IMG/VR virus record: IMGVR_UViG_3300033064_002377
Span: 1-52,517 of that record
Direction: 5' to 3' (one strand)
Source of the DNA: a virus
DNA: 52,517 nt
How positions within the stretch are numbered: position 1 is the first letter of the stretch; each line of letters begins with the position of its first letter. Positions 29,942-37,193 of this stretch are shown piece after piece. The translations under genes were made by a program, and so were the position numbers. The notes below the pieces were generated by a model, which worked only from the letters and a program-made list of their open reading frames with translations, made no database searches and was not told where the DNA came from.

Positions 29942-31678
29942 ATGACAATAGATCAGTTAAAGTTGTTAAAATATATCACGGTCGGAACGATACAACGTTC
30001 AGAAGTATGGGAATCAGCAGGCCCATACCTGCGGTTAAATTTATCAAATCCGCGGCAGTTGCTGCATCACCTGGAGCACAAGTTGCCCGAAATCCCAGTG
30101 TGCTTTTGTGGTAGTCCGCTGAACTGGCATCCGGACAAAAGACAATATCGAGCATTTTGTTCTAAAAAATGCACTGCAATCGGCAGCGTCAGCAAAGCTA
30201 AACAAACTTCGTTAGAGAAATACGGAACAGAGCACTACAGCCAATCTGCCGAATTCTCTAAACAAGTTAAAAGCACATCTATTGCTAAATTCGGGACGGA
30301 ACACTATAGTCAAACCGAGGAGTTTAAGGCTCGCATTATTTCTACAAATATAAAAAACTTTGGAGTTCCGTATGCTTCACAGAGTAATGAAATTCAACAC
30401 AAAACCGAAGCTACGTGTTTAGCACGGTTTGGTGAAACAAGCCCACTTAAATCTCAAAGAATAAAAGATCAAATTGAAAAAACTAATATAGAGAAATACG
30501 GTAATAGAAATCCATTATTAAACCCCAGTATTGCCGAAGCAGTTAGACAAACTAATTTAGCCAAATATCAAGTTGAGTATCCTTCCCAAAATCCCAATAT
30601 TGCTGCAAAGATAGGGAATACCCGAAAAACAAACTACTATGATCCGGACATACTAGCCAAGTTAAATGATTCAGGTTGGTTAATTGAACAAAATAAAAAC
30701 GTAACCATAAGTGAGGTTGCTAAAATACTAAATGTTAGCCCAAGCAATCTTTGTAAATATTACCATAAACATAATATTAACATTGTTTACCATTCTACTA
30801 CCGAACTAGAACGCAAATTTTTAAGTTATTTTACGTCAAAAAATATTAAGATTGAGATTAAGAATCGTAAACTAATAGCACCGAAGGAAATTGATGTTTT
30901 TTTTCCGGACCATAATCTAGGGATAGAAATTAACGGAGGTTACTGGCATACCGAGCAACACCGCCCGAATAAAAATGACCATCTCAATAAGACCATACTT
31001 GCTGAGCAGCATGGATTTGATCTTTGGCAATTTTGGGATTGGGAATTAAATAATAACTGGGAGTTGATTATCAGTAAGATTGAACATAGATTAGGATTGT
31101 CAACAAAACTGCATGCTAGAAAATTAAAAATTCAGTTAGTAACCAATCAAGAAAAAAATGAATTCTTAGATGCTAATCATGTGCAAGGACCATGTCAGAG
31201 CAAGGTCAATATAGCACTTGTGGATCATGAGAATAAGATATTAATGCTGGGAACTTTTGGCAAAAGTAGATTTAATAAAAACGCCACGTGGGAATTAATA
31301 CGCTTGGCCGCAACACAAAACACCTCTGTTACCGGTGGTGCTTCAAAAATTTTATCTCATTTTGTTAAAAATTATATGAATGGTCAAGAAACGTTGATTA
31401 GCTATTGCCATCGTCGATTTAGCAACGGCAACGTATATAAAAAATTAAATTTTGCACAAACACATATCACCGCGCCCGGTTACGTATATGTGAAACAAGG
31501 ACTACCTGCTGGATCTAGAAATCAATGGCAAAAACACTTGCTAAAAACAAAATTATCCGTTTTTGATGAAACGTTAACTGAAACAGAAAATATGAAAATA
31601 AACGGATATTATCGGGCATGGGATTGTGGACAACTGGTATTTACATTTACTAAAATAGTTCCAAATGATAGAAATTGA
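29942..31678 (+). CDS. Large Vsr/EDxHD-type homing endonuclease with KYG repeats
   Basis: A 578-aa protein. Residues about 50-80 contain a Cys-rich zinc-ribbon-like stretch (CFCG...FCSKKC). About 85-235 has six or so repeats of the form T(S/N)xxK(Y/F)G....SQ..E, as in DNA-binding regions of phage homing enzymes. About 250-275 is a helix-turn-helix (ISEVAKILNVSPSNLCKYY). About 300-385 has the Vsr-like nuclease core (EIDVFFPDHNLGIEINGGYWH, HLNKTILAEQHGFDLWQFWDWEL). The C-terminal 190 residues resemble the extra domain of Hef-like endonucleases of T-even relatives. It lies between gp55 and gp47. AAAGG precedes the ATG. Lower GC and many AAT/AAA codons set it apart from its neighbours. Confidence 0.78.
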   Translation: MTIDQLKLLKYITVGTIQRSEVWESAGPYLRLNLSNPRQLLHHLEHKLPEIPVCFCGSPLNWHPDKRQYRAFCSKKCTAIGSVSKAKQTSLEKYGTEHYSQSAEFSKQVKSTSIAKFGTEHYSQTEEFKARIISTNIKNFGVPYASQSNEIQHKTEATCLARFGETSPLKSQRIKDQIEKTNIEKYGNRNPLLNPSIAEAVRQTNLAKYQVEYPSQNPNIAAKIGNTRKTNYYDPDILAKLNDSGWLIEQNKNVTISEVAKILNVSPSNLCKYYHKHNINIVYHSTTELERKFLSYFTSKNIKIEIKNRKLIAPKEIDVFFPDHNLGIEINGGYWHTEQHRPNKNDHLNKTILAEQHGFDLWQFWDWELNNNWELIISKIEHRLGLSTKLHARKLKIQLVTNQEKNEFLDANHVQGPCQSKVNIALVDHENKILMLGTFGKSRFNKNATWELIRLAATQNTSVTGGASKILSHFVKNYMNGQETLISYCHRRFSNGNVYKKLNFAQTHITAPGYVYVKQGLPAGSRNQWQKHLLKTKLSVFDETLTETENMKINGYYRAWDCGQLVFTFTKIVPNDRN

Positions 31679-31706
31679 TGCTGGTATGGGTTTGGCAATC
31701 CACACG

Positions 31707-31735
31707 TTGCTCTCATTGATGATATCTGCTACAAT
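31707..31735 (+). promoter_or_regulatory. Possible sigma-70 promoter before gp47
   Basis: TTGCTC (31707-31712) and TACAAT (31730-31735) are spaced by 17 bases. The start codon lies six bases past the -10 box, so the message would be nearly leaderless; this lowers confidence. Confidence 0.35.
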
Positions 31736-31741
31736 ACAAAG

Positions 31742-32758
31742 ATGACTAATTTATTCCGCAAGGCCGCATTGATGACAGATATCCATCTTGGACTCAAATC
31801 TAATTCAACGTTACATAACGAAGACTGCTTGAATTTTGTAAAGTGGGCCACTGCCAAAGCCAAGGCAGAAGGTTGTGAAACATGTATGTTTCTTGGTGAC
31901 TGGCATAACAATAGAGCCAGTCTCAACATTGTCACACTGAACTACAGCCTCCGGGCACTGGAGCACATGAATGCAAATTTTGACCGTGTTTATTTTATTC
32001 CCGGTAATCATGATCTCTACTATCGCGACAAAAGAGATATACAAAGTGTTGAGTGGGCCCGCCATCTCCCCAACGTTGAGATATGCAATGATTGGTTCAG
32101 CAGCGGAGATGTCGTGATTGCTCCTTGGCTGGTGGGTGACGATTTTAAACGTATCCCCAAGCTGAAAGGCAAGTACATGTTTGGGCACTTTGAATTACCT
32201 GGGTATCTCATGAATGCCATGGTAGAAATGCCAGACCATGGCGAGGTGCGTAGAGAAGATTTCACAAACTTTGAACATGTGTTTACCGGGCATTTTCACA
32301 AACGTCAGACCAAGAAAAACATCACATACATTGGCAATTGTTTCCCGCACAACTACGCCGATGCTGGTGACGACGACCGCGGGCTTGCTATCCTAGAGTG
32401 GGGCAAGGATCCTGTGTATCATGCTTGGCCGGATCAACCCAGGTATCGAGTGCTAGGGCTAGCCAACATCATTGACAATGCAGCCACTTTGCTTGCACCC
32501 AGGATGCATGTTCGTGTAAACTTAGACATTGAAATTTCATACGAAGAAGCTACCTTTATCAAAGAAACATATATCCGAGATTATGCATTGAGAGAGATGT
32601 CTTTGATACCCAACAAGAATAGTTCAGTGGATACAGATATGGCACCGGGTGAGATCAAATTTGAATCAGTAGATCAAATTGTCACCGATCAAATTACCAA
32701 TATTGAATCTGAATTCTACGATAACAAACTACTACTGAAAATCTATCAGAATCTGTAA
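31742..32758 (+). CDS. 47: Recombination endonuclease subunit gp47 (Mre11/SbcD-like)
   Basis: A 338-aa metallophosphoesterase with the expected motif series: DIHLG (13-17), GDWHNN (52-57), GNHD (88-91), GHFE (148-151) and GHFH (183-186). These residues bind the two metal ions of Mre11-type nucleases. In T4, gp47 pairs with the ATPase gp46 to trim DNA ends for recombination and to help degrade host DNA. Length equals that of T4 gp47 (339 aa). An internal ATG at 31772 would remove the first beta strand, so I keep 31742. An HNH endonuclease separates it from gp46. Confidence 0.93.
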   Translation: MTNLFRKAALMTDIHLGLKSNSTLHNEDCLNFVKWATAKAKAEGCETCMFLGDWHNNRASLNIVTLNYSLRALEHMNANFDRVYFIPGNHDLYYRDKRDIQSVEWARHLPNVEICNDWFSSGDVVIAPWLVGDDFKRIPKLKGKYMFGHFELPGYLMNAMVEMPDHGEVRREDFTNFEHVFTGHFHKRQTKKNITYIGNCFPHNYADAGDDDRGLAILEWGKDPVYHAWPDQPRYRVLGLANIIDNAATLLAPRMHVRVNLDIEISYEEATFIKETYIRDYALREMSLIPNKNSSVDTDMAPGEIKFESVDQIVTDQITNIESEFYDNKLLLKIYQNL

Positions 32759-32764
32759 ACGGTA

Positions 32765-32772
32765 CTAAATAA
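32765..32772 (+). promoter_or_regulatory. Late-promoter-like box (CTAAATAA) before the HNH endonuclease
   Basis: CTAAATAA lies 31-38 bases upstream of the endonuclease ATG. Placement of a late promoter before a homing gene has precedents in T4 (late expression of I-TevI). ACGGAG further down may serve as ribosome-binding site. Confidence 0.35.
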
Positions 32773-32802
32773 AGTAGCATTAGCAACGGAGCCTACATAT
32801 CA

Positions 32803-33639
32803 ATGAATAAGTTTATTGAAAAATATATAAAAACTAAACGGTTTACTGACAAAGTAAATCGCAGTTTAACACCAGATGAAATACAAGCGTTAGAAAAAGT
32901 TATCAAAAAATACGGAGAGACTGCGTTTATTCGAAATAAAAGTATCCTTGACGATAGAGTCATTACTGATCGAATCCCAACAATGATAAAGCATAATGTG
33001 TTAACTATTGTTGAAAATTTAGAAAAAGTAAAAGATGTTCGCAGAAATTCACTCGAGCATTGGCAACTGTTTTACGGTAGTCACGCAAACGATCTTTACG
33101 CTGAGAGAACCAGGAAGTCTCGGCAGACAGAAAAAAATTTTGTTGAACGACACGGTGAAATCAACGGAAAAAAATTGTGGGCTGTTTTTAGTGACAAAAA
33201 ATCTAAAAAATCATCTTATACTAACTCAAAGGAATGGTATATTGATCGTTACGGCGAAGAGGCTGGGTATAAAAAATGGCAAGAAGTTGTTTACAAACGC
33301 ATCTATAAAAAATGGACGTTAGAAGGCCTTGTGGAGAAATATGGAGAATTTTTAGGAAACGAAAAATACAATAAGATGCTTAAGGAAAGAGAAAAATTCC
33401 CTGGTTATGCCAGGAAAGTTCACGGACTTAGTCAAAAAACTTATGAAGAAAATATTGATATTATTAATCCTAATAGATTTAAACGAACGCTATGTGGTGT
33501 TGAGGGCGGATATCAACTAGATCATATTATAAGTGTCCGAGAATGTTTTGAACAGAATATTCCTGTAGAAGAGGCATCAAGGGTAGAGAATTTAAGGATG
33601 TTGCCGTGGAAGGAAAATTTAATGAGGCAATATGATTAA
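32803..33639 (+). CDS. HNH-type homing endonuclease between gp47 and gp46
   Basis: A 278-aa basic protein. The C-terminus has the HNH-like core YQLDHIISVRECFEQNIPVEE followed by ENLRMLPWKEN, a form common in free-standing phage endonucleases. The earlier parts have repeats of the type (V/I)(E/D)(R/K)(Y/H)GE..G.KKW (about residues 110-190), a DNA-contact module seen in mobile nucleases. Its last eight bases overlap the gp46 ATG, so it is wedged tightly into the gp47-gp46 unit. AT-rich codon use matches the other mobile genes rather than gp47. Confidence 0.78.
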   Translation: MNKFIEKYIKTKRFTDKVNRSLTPDEIQALEKVIKKYGETAFIRNKSILDDRVITDRIPTMIKHNVLTIVENLEKVKDVRRNSLEHWQLFYGSHANDLYAERTRKSRQTEKNFVERHGEINGKKLWAVFSDKKSKKSSYTNSKEWYIDRYGEEAGYKKWQEVVYKRIYKKWTLEGLVEKYGEFLGNEKYNKMLKEREKFPGYARKVHGLSQKTYEENIDIINPNRFKRTLCGVEGGYQLDHIISVRECFEQNIPVEEASRVENLRMLPWKENLMRQYD

Positions 33640-33901
33640 AATAAACAATTTATCAGTTCGTAATTTTATGTCGGTTGGCGCGGTAACACAAGGTATCAAC
33701 TTTGATCGATCTGATCTCACCCTGGTACTTGGGGAAAATCTAGACATGGGTGGAGATGGATCTCGTAACGGAACTGGCAAGTGTTGTTGTACAAATACCA
33801 TTATAAAAGTTCGTAATACCGTAACAGGAGAAATATCCGAACTAACTGTGGGAGAACTATATCATGGCATCAAATCTGAGCAAACTAGAGATAGTGAATA
33901 A
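33632..33901 (+). CDS. 46: gp46 N-terminal piece fused to the N-half of a split intein
   Basis: An 89-aa product. Residues 1-50 are the start of gp46, the SbcC/Rad50-like ATPase (IKINNLSVRNFMSVG, then the P-loop start GSRNGTGK). Residues 51-89 (CCCTNTIIKVRNTVTGEISEL in part, then TVGELYHGIKSEQ) have the look of intein block A and its following strands. A TAA ends the frame. The P-loop GxxxxGK(T/S) is completed only by the Thr-Thr that begins the extein in the next ORF, so this piece has no complete ATP site. GAGG lies four bases before the ATG. Confidence 0.85.
   Translation: MIKINNLSVRNFMSVGAVTQGINFDRSDLTLVLGENLDMGGDGSRNGTGKCCCTNTIIKVRNTVTGEISELTVGELYHGIKSEQTRDSE
33782..33898 (+). mobile_element. 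Split intein N-half (about 39 aa)
   Basis: Begins with Cys51 directly after the Lys of the Walker A motif. Only block A and part of the next region are present; block B (CADDHI) is on the other ORF. The break is much closer to the N-terminus than in ordinary split inteins (about 100 aa), like the atypically split inteins known from environmental T4-like phages. Three Cys in a row leave a one- or two-residue uncertainty in the junction, but GK|TT restores a normal P-loop. Confidence 0.75.
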
Positions 33902-33937
33902 AGTTTTAGACCAACGGATTAAAAATCTTGAAGGTAA

Positions 33938-34054
33938 AAAACAAGAATTTATGTTCGAGATCAAGATTATGAAGTATTGGTAATTTGGGAAAGTGATTTT
34001 AAGAAAAATAAAGAGGAAGTAGTTAAAAAATGCATTCAATTTCTGACACAGTAA
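33938..34054 (+). pseudogene. C-terminal remnant of a Vsr-like homing endonuclease
   Basis: In the frame of the N-half but after several stop codons, the DNA encodes YVRDQDYEVLVIWESDFKKN then EEVVKKCIQFL and a stop. The DxGYxVLVIWExD pattern is the characteristic end of Vsr/EDxHD-family homing nucleases. Upstream, a different frame (ATG at 33864) reads DQRIKNLEGKKQEF, which could be preceding sequence offset by a frameshift. The catalytic part is missing. The remnant lies between the two intein halves, where fractured genes carry a free-standing endonuclease. Confidence 0.65.
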
Positions 34055-34401
34055 CTAGAAAATTTGTCGACGTCGTTGATCTTGACAATTTAGAAATAGA
34101 AACCGATACCGGGTGGCATCCTGTTTCTAAGATATTTAAAACAATACCATACCAAGTCTGGTCCGTTCAAACTCAATCGGGACTGACATTAAGGTGTGCA
34201 GACGACCATATTGTATTTGACCACAACTTGACTGAAATCTATGTAAAGAATCTCATACCAAATGTTTCAGTAATTCAAACCAATTCTGGACCAGAATTGG
34301 TTACTTCTGTAGTCCGGCATCCGCACATGGAAAACATGTACGATATTTCGGTGGATTCGGCCAATCACCGATATTTTACCAATGGAATTTTATCACATAA
34401 T
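34030..34401 (+). mobile_element. Split intein C-half (124 aa)
   Basis: Contains IETDTGWHPV, a block B with CADDHIVF (the His retained, the usual Thr replaced by Ala), MYDISVDSANHRYFTNG (block F) and ILSHN (block G) with the penultimate His and terminal Asn intact, followed by Thr as the +1 residue. No LAGLIDADG or HNH is inside. All residues needed for C-terminal cleavage are present, supporting active trans-splicing. Confidence 0.8.
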
Positions 34402-36015
34402 ACCACTATCATCAATGCATTGAGTTATGCATTGTATGGCCAAGCACTGTCAAATATTCGCAAAGACAATCTCGTAAACAAGACCAATTCTAAACACATG
34501 CTGGTGAGTCTTGACTTTGGGGTTGGCGGACAAAACTATCGAATTGAACGTGGCCGTAAACCCAACGTGCTCAAGTTCTATGTCAACGATGAACATCAGG
34601 CATCACAAGATGAAGCACAAGGCGACTCAAGAGAAACACAAGAAGCCATAGAGCGGGTGTTGGGCATGAGCCATGACATGTTCCAACACATTGTTGCTCT
34701 TAACACATACACTGCACCGTTCTTGAGTTTGAAAGCCAACGAACAACGTACCATCATTGAGCAATTGCTAGGCATTACCCTGTTGAGTGAACGTGCTGAT
34801 CGTATTAAAGAACTAAACAAAGCAACCAAAGACTCTATTCAGTCTGAAGAATTACGTATTCGTGCTGTTCAAGAAGCTAACAAACGCATCGAAGAACAAA
34901 TACAAAGTTTGGAAAAACGCCGTACACTATGGATTCGCAAACAAAGTGAAGATGTTGCTGCATTAACTCAAGGTATTGGTGATCTTGAACACATTGACAT
35001 CAACACCGAAGTACAATCACATAGAGATCTTGAAGCATACCATGTTCGTAAGAAATCGTTAGATGATGCAAATCGATGGATCAAACAAATCAATGCAGAC
35101 GATGCAAAATTACAAAAGCAACGAGATCAAATTCAACGAGATCTTGGGCAAATTGCATCGCACAAATGCTTTGCTTGCGGTACTGAAATCCACGACAACA
35201 GTCTTGACACTGTGAAAGTACAGCGTGAGAAAAATCTTCAAGAATTGGCTTTGCAATTGTTGACCAATGACACCCAAAGATTTGAACACCTGGCGACCCT
35301 AACAAGTCTTGGAACCCTGGGTGCTGTTCCTGTGGTGTTTTACGATAGTCTGGAACAAGCATTGAATCACAAAAACACTGTGGATACTTTACACAAGGAT
35401 CTTGCTGCAAGATCAGCAGATACTGATCCATATGCTGAACAAATTGTAGAAATGCAGCATCAAGCATTACAGGTGGTCAGCTACGATACTCTGAACGAAT
35501 TTACCAGAGTACAGGAGCATCAAGAATTCTTGCTTAAATTACTCACCAGCAAAGATTCGTTTGTGCGTAAGAAGATCATTGATCAAAATTTGAGTTATCT
35601 CAACAGTCGCCTCACACACTATCTGGACCGTATTGGTTTGCCACATACCGTGAAGTTTCAAAATGATCTCACGGTGAGTATTGAAGAACTGGGTCGTGAA
35701 CTGGATTTTGACAACTTATCTCGTGGTGAACGCAATCGACTGATCTTGAGCATGAGTTGGGCGTTCAGAGATGTGTGGGAAAGTCTATACCAACCCATTA
35801 ACATCTTGTTCATTGATGAGATGATTGATTCAGGCTTAGACACACAGGGTGTGGAGAATGCATTGGGCTTGTTGAAGAAGATGAGCCGAGAACGCCACAA
35901 GAGTATATGGCTGGTCAGCCACAGAGATGAACTAACCAGTAGGGTTGAGAACATTCTCAGAGTTGTTAAATCAGGAGGATTTACAGAATATAACACTGAT
36001 GTGGACACTGCATGA
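34030..36015 (+). CDS. 46: gp46 C-terminal piece fused to the C-half of a split intein
   Basis: A 661-aa product. Residues 1-124 are intein; residue 125 onward is gp46. The extein starts TTIINALSYALYGQA, completing Walker A. It has long coiled-coil segments with a zinc-hook CFAC at about 380-383, an ABC signature LSRGERNR near 563, and Walker B INILFIDEMIDSGLD near 590-602. After trans-splicing the protein would be about 587 aa, close to T4 gp46 (560). gp46 drives the gp47 nuclease in recombination-dependent replication. AGAGGAAG 11 bases upstream gives this ORF its own ribosome-binding site. Its start overlaps the endonuclease remnant. Confidence 0.9.
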   Translation: MHSISDTVTRKFVDVVDLDNLEIETDTGWHPVSKIFKTIPYQVWSVQTQSGLTLRCADDHIVFDHNLTEIYVKNLIPNVSVIQTNSGPELVTSVVRHPHMENMYDISVDSANHRYFTNGILSHNTTIINALSYALYGQALSNIRKDNLVNKTNSKHMLVSLDFGVGGQNYRIERGRKPNVLKFYVNDEHQASQDEAQGDSRETQEAIERVLGMSHDMFQHIVALNTYTAPFLSLKANEQRTIIEQLLGITLLSERADRIKELNKATKDSIQSEELRIRAVQEANKRIEEQIQSLEKRRTLWIRKQSEDVAALTQGIGDLEHIDINTEVQSHRDLEAYHVRKKSLDDANRWIKQINADDAKLQKQRDQIQRDLGQIASHKCFACGTEIHDNSLDTVKVQREKNLQELALQLLTNDTQRFEHLATLTSLGTLGAVPVVFYDSLEQALNHKNTVDTLHKDLAARSADTDPYAEQIVEMQHQALQVVSYDTLNEFTRVQEHQEFLLKLLTSKDSFVRKKIIDQNLSYLNSRLTHYLDRIGLPHTVKFQNDLTVSIEELGRELDFDNLSRGERNRLILSMSWAFRDVWESLYQPINILFIDEMIDSGLDTQGVENALGLLKKMSRERHKSIWLVSHRDELTSRVENILRVVKSGGFTEYNTDVDTA

Positions 36016-36115
36016 CCAGGCCACCACTCAATTGACTCCAAACACACAGGCAAAATTACACAAACACCAACAAAAGAGATAACTATAGTACCCAAGCAAA
36101 ACATCGTTCGCACAT

Positions 36116-36544
36116 ATGACATGGTTATATCAAAACACCCCAGTGGAGACATTGCCAGACTCATGTGCGGGATTCGTTTACTTGATCACAAATAATCTCA
36201 CTGGACGCAAATACATAGGCAAAAAACTGGCAAAGTTCTCAAAAACCACATACAGAACAGTCACACAAAAAAACGGCATCAAGAAGAAAAAAAAGATACG
36301 AAGCAAAACGGATTCAGATTGGCGAGAGTACTGGTCAAGTTCAGATGAACTTAAAAAAGACATTTTGTCTTTTGGACAAGATAATTTTACAAGAGAAATA
36401 TTATTTTATTGTAAAAGCAAATCAGAATGTACCTATATAGAAGCAAGAACCCAGTTTGAAAGAAAAGTATTAGAATCAGACGACTATTATAACGGGCAGA
36501 TAGTTTGCCGTATACATGGTAGTCATATTAAAAACAAAATTTAA
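36116..36544 (+). CDS. GIY-YIG nuclease
   Basis: A 142-aa protein with GFVYLITNNLTGRKYIGKK (GIY-YIG as GFVY...KYIG), a basic insert rich in lysine (NGIKKKKKIRSKTDSDWREYW), and ENFTREILFYC-like and EARTQFERKVL segments. The glutamate in YIEA is a likely catalytic residue. This compact form recurs in T4-like phages of cyanobacteria and other aquatic hosts and may be either a mobile nuclease or a resident repair enzyme. It follows gp46 after 100 bases and ends before the hairpin-rich non-coding region. No strong ribosome-binding site was seen. Confidence 0.78.
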   Translation: MTWLYQNTPVETLPDSCAGFVYLITNNLTGRKYIGKKLAKFSKTTYRTVTQKNGIKKKKKIRSKTDSDWREYWSSSDELKKDILSFGQDNFTREILFYCKSKSECTYIEARTQFERKVLESDDYYNGQIVCRIHGSHIKNKI

Positions 36545-36545
36545 C

Positions 36546-36790
36546 CCCCAACAGGCAACAATCACGACTGTGTGTTGAGTATTTGACTCAACCCCATTGA
36601 AGAACGGTGCAATACCCGGTCTGGACTTGGGCGTCAAAGGCAATTGCTAACTTAAGGCAAAAAATGGTCGGGGCTCTGTGAAACAGATACAACCCCTGCT
36701 CATAGGACTTGGATTTACGTTGGGTCACTAGGGTTCCGTTGATATGTGAAGCTTGAGTAGGGGGTACCGGTCAACCGCCTCCGCGTTCTT
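36546..36790 (+). ncRNA. Candidate structured RNA in a gene-free stretch
   Basis: No ORF of useful size lies here. Base pairing is visible: GGGG...CCCC enclosing CTCTGT-GAA-ACAGAT (about 36,672-36,700), and CGGT-CA-ACCG within a G-run/C-run stem (about 36,760-36,785). GC content is clearly above that of the neighbours. The strand is assumed from the flanking plus-strand genes. I could not match it to a named RNA: it lacks tRNA arms, the RNase P core and group I intron P/Q/R/S elements. Confidence 0.35.
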
Positions 36791-36978
36791 GTATGCTATT
36801 TGCAAATAGCAAATGAACAATCTCATTACCGTAGATGACTGCTGTCACTCAGATGATGCTTTTTTCACCGTGCATACGGTGAATTATGACCACAGTATCT
36901 AGATGATACTAAGTCAAGAAACAAAAACATTGATGAGCGATAGCGAATCAATAGACTTGCTACGCAAGTCTTGAACAC
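36791..36978. other. Hairpin cluster between convergent genes
   Basis: Four near-perfect inverted repeats lie in 188 bases: TGCTATTTGCAAATAGCA (36794-36811, an 18-base palindrome); TTCACCGT-GCAT-ACGGTGAA (36864-36883); AGTATC-TAGAT-GATACT (36894-36910); and AGACTTGC-TAC-GCAAGTCT (36953-36971), with ATTGAT...ATCAAT at 36929-36952. A run of six T precedes the second, so it could terminate minus-strand transcripts. The region separates a plus-strand block from the minus-strand gp26 pair. Confidence 0.6.
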
Positions 36979-37155
36979 TTAGAAAAATGGCAATCCACTT
37001 TTTTTAGTTGTTTCCAAGTTGTCTTTGATCAAGTTGTTTATGATCTCACGTTCATGCATGCCCAATGCCATGGCTTGATCATAAGTTAATCCACCTCGCA
37101 TAAACCAACTTATCTTGATCGCCTCCTGGCGTATGTTTTGACAATCTTTGTCCAT
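36979..37155 (-). CDS. 51: Small baseplate hub assembly protein, gp51-like
   Basis: A product of at least 58 aa: IRQEAIKISWFMRGGLTYDQAM, then HEREIINNLIKDNLETTKKSGLPFF. The WFMRGG core and the LETTKK...LPFF end match the short protein encoded after gp26 in T4-like phages of aquatic hosts and annotated there as gp51, the catalyst of baseplate hub assembly. The ATG at 37155 is the conservative start. The frame stays open to an ATG at 37260, which would overlap gp26 by 67 bases, and the upstream residues LNSSPEEISKLIEN look family-like. A CTG overlapping the gp26 stop (CTGA) is a possible true start. Confidence 0.6.
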   Translation of the reverse strand: MDKDCQNIRQEAIKISWFMRGGLTYDQAMALGMHEREIINNLIKDNLETTKKSGLPFF

Positions 37156-37193
37156 GTTTTCGATCAACTTGCTGATCTCTTCTGGACTAGAGT

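Noticed and set aside
31772-32758. Shorter gp47 start at 31772
   Set aside because: It has a slightly better AAGG site but would delete the first beta strand before the DIHLG metal-binding motif.
33864-33983. 39-codon ORF (MASNLSKLEIVNKVL...)
   Set aside because: It starts inside the N-intein half and ends at an early stop. It is better read as decayed endonuclease sequence than as a gene, though a short peptide cannot be ruled out.
36546-36978. Group I intron, tRNA or tmRNA in the gene-free region
   Set aside because: No cloverleaf, no GACTA...P/Q/R/S core, and no tag-reading frame could be found by eye.
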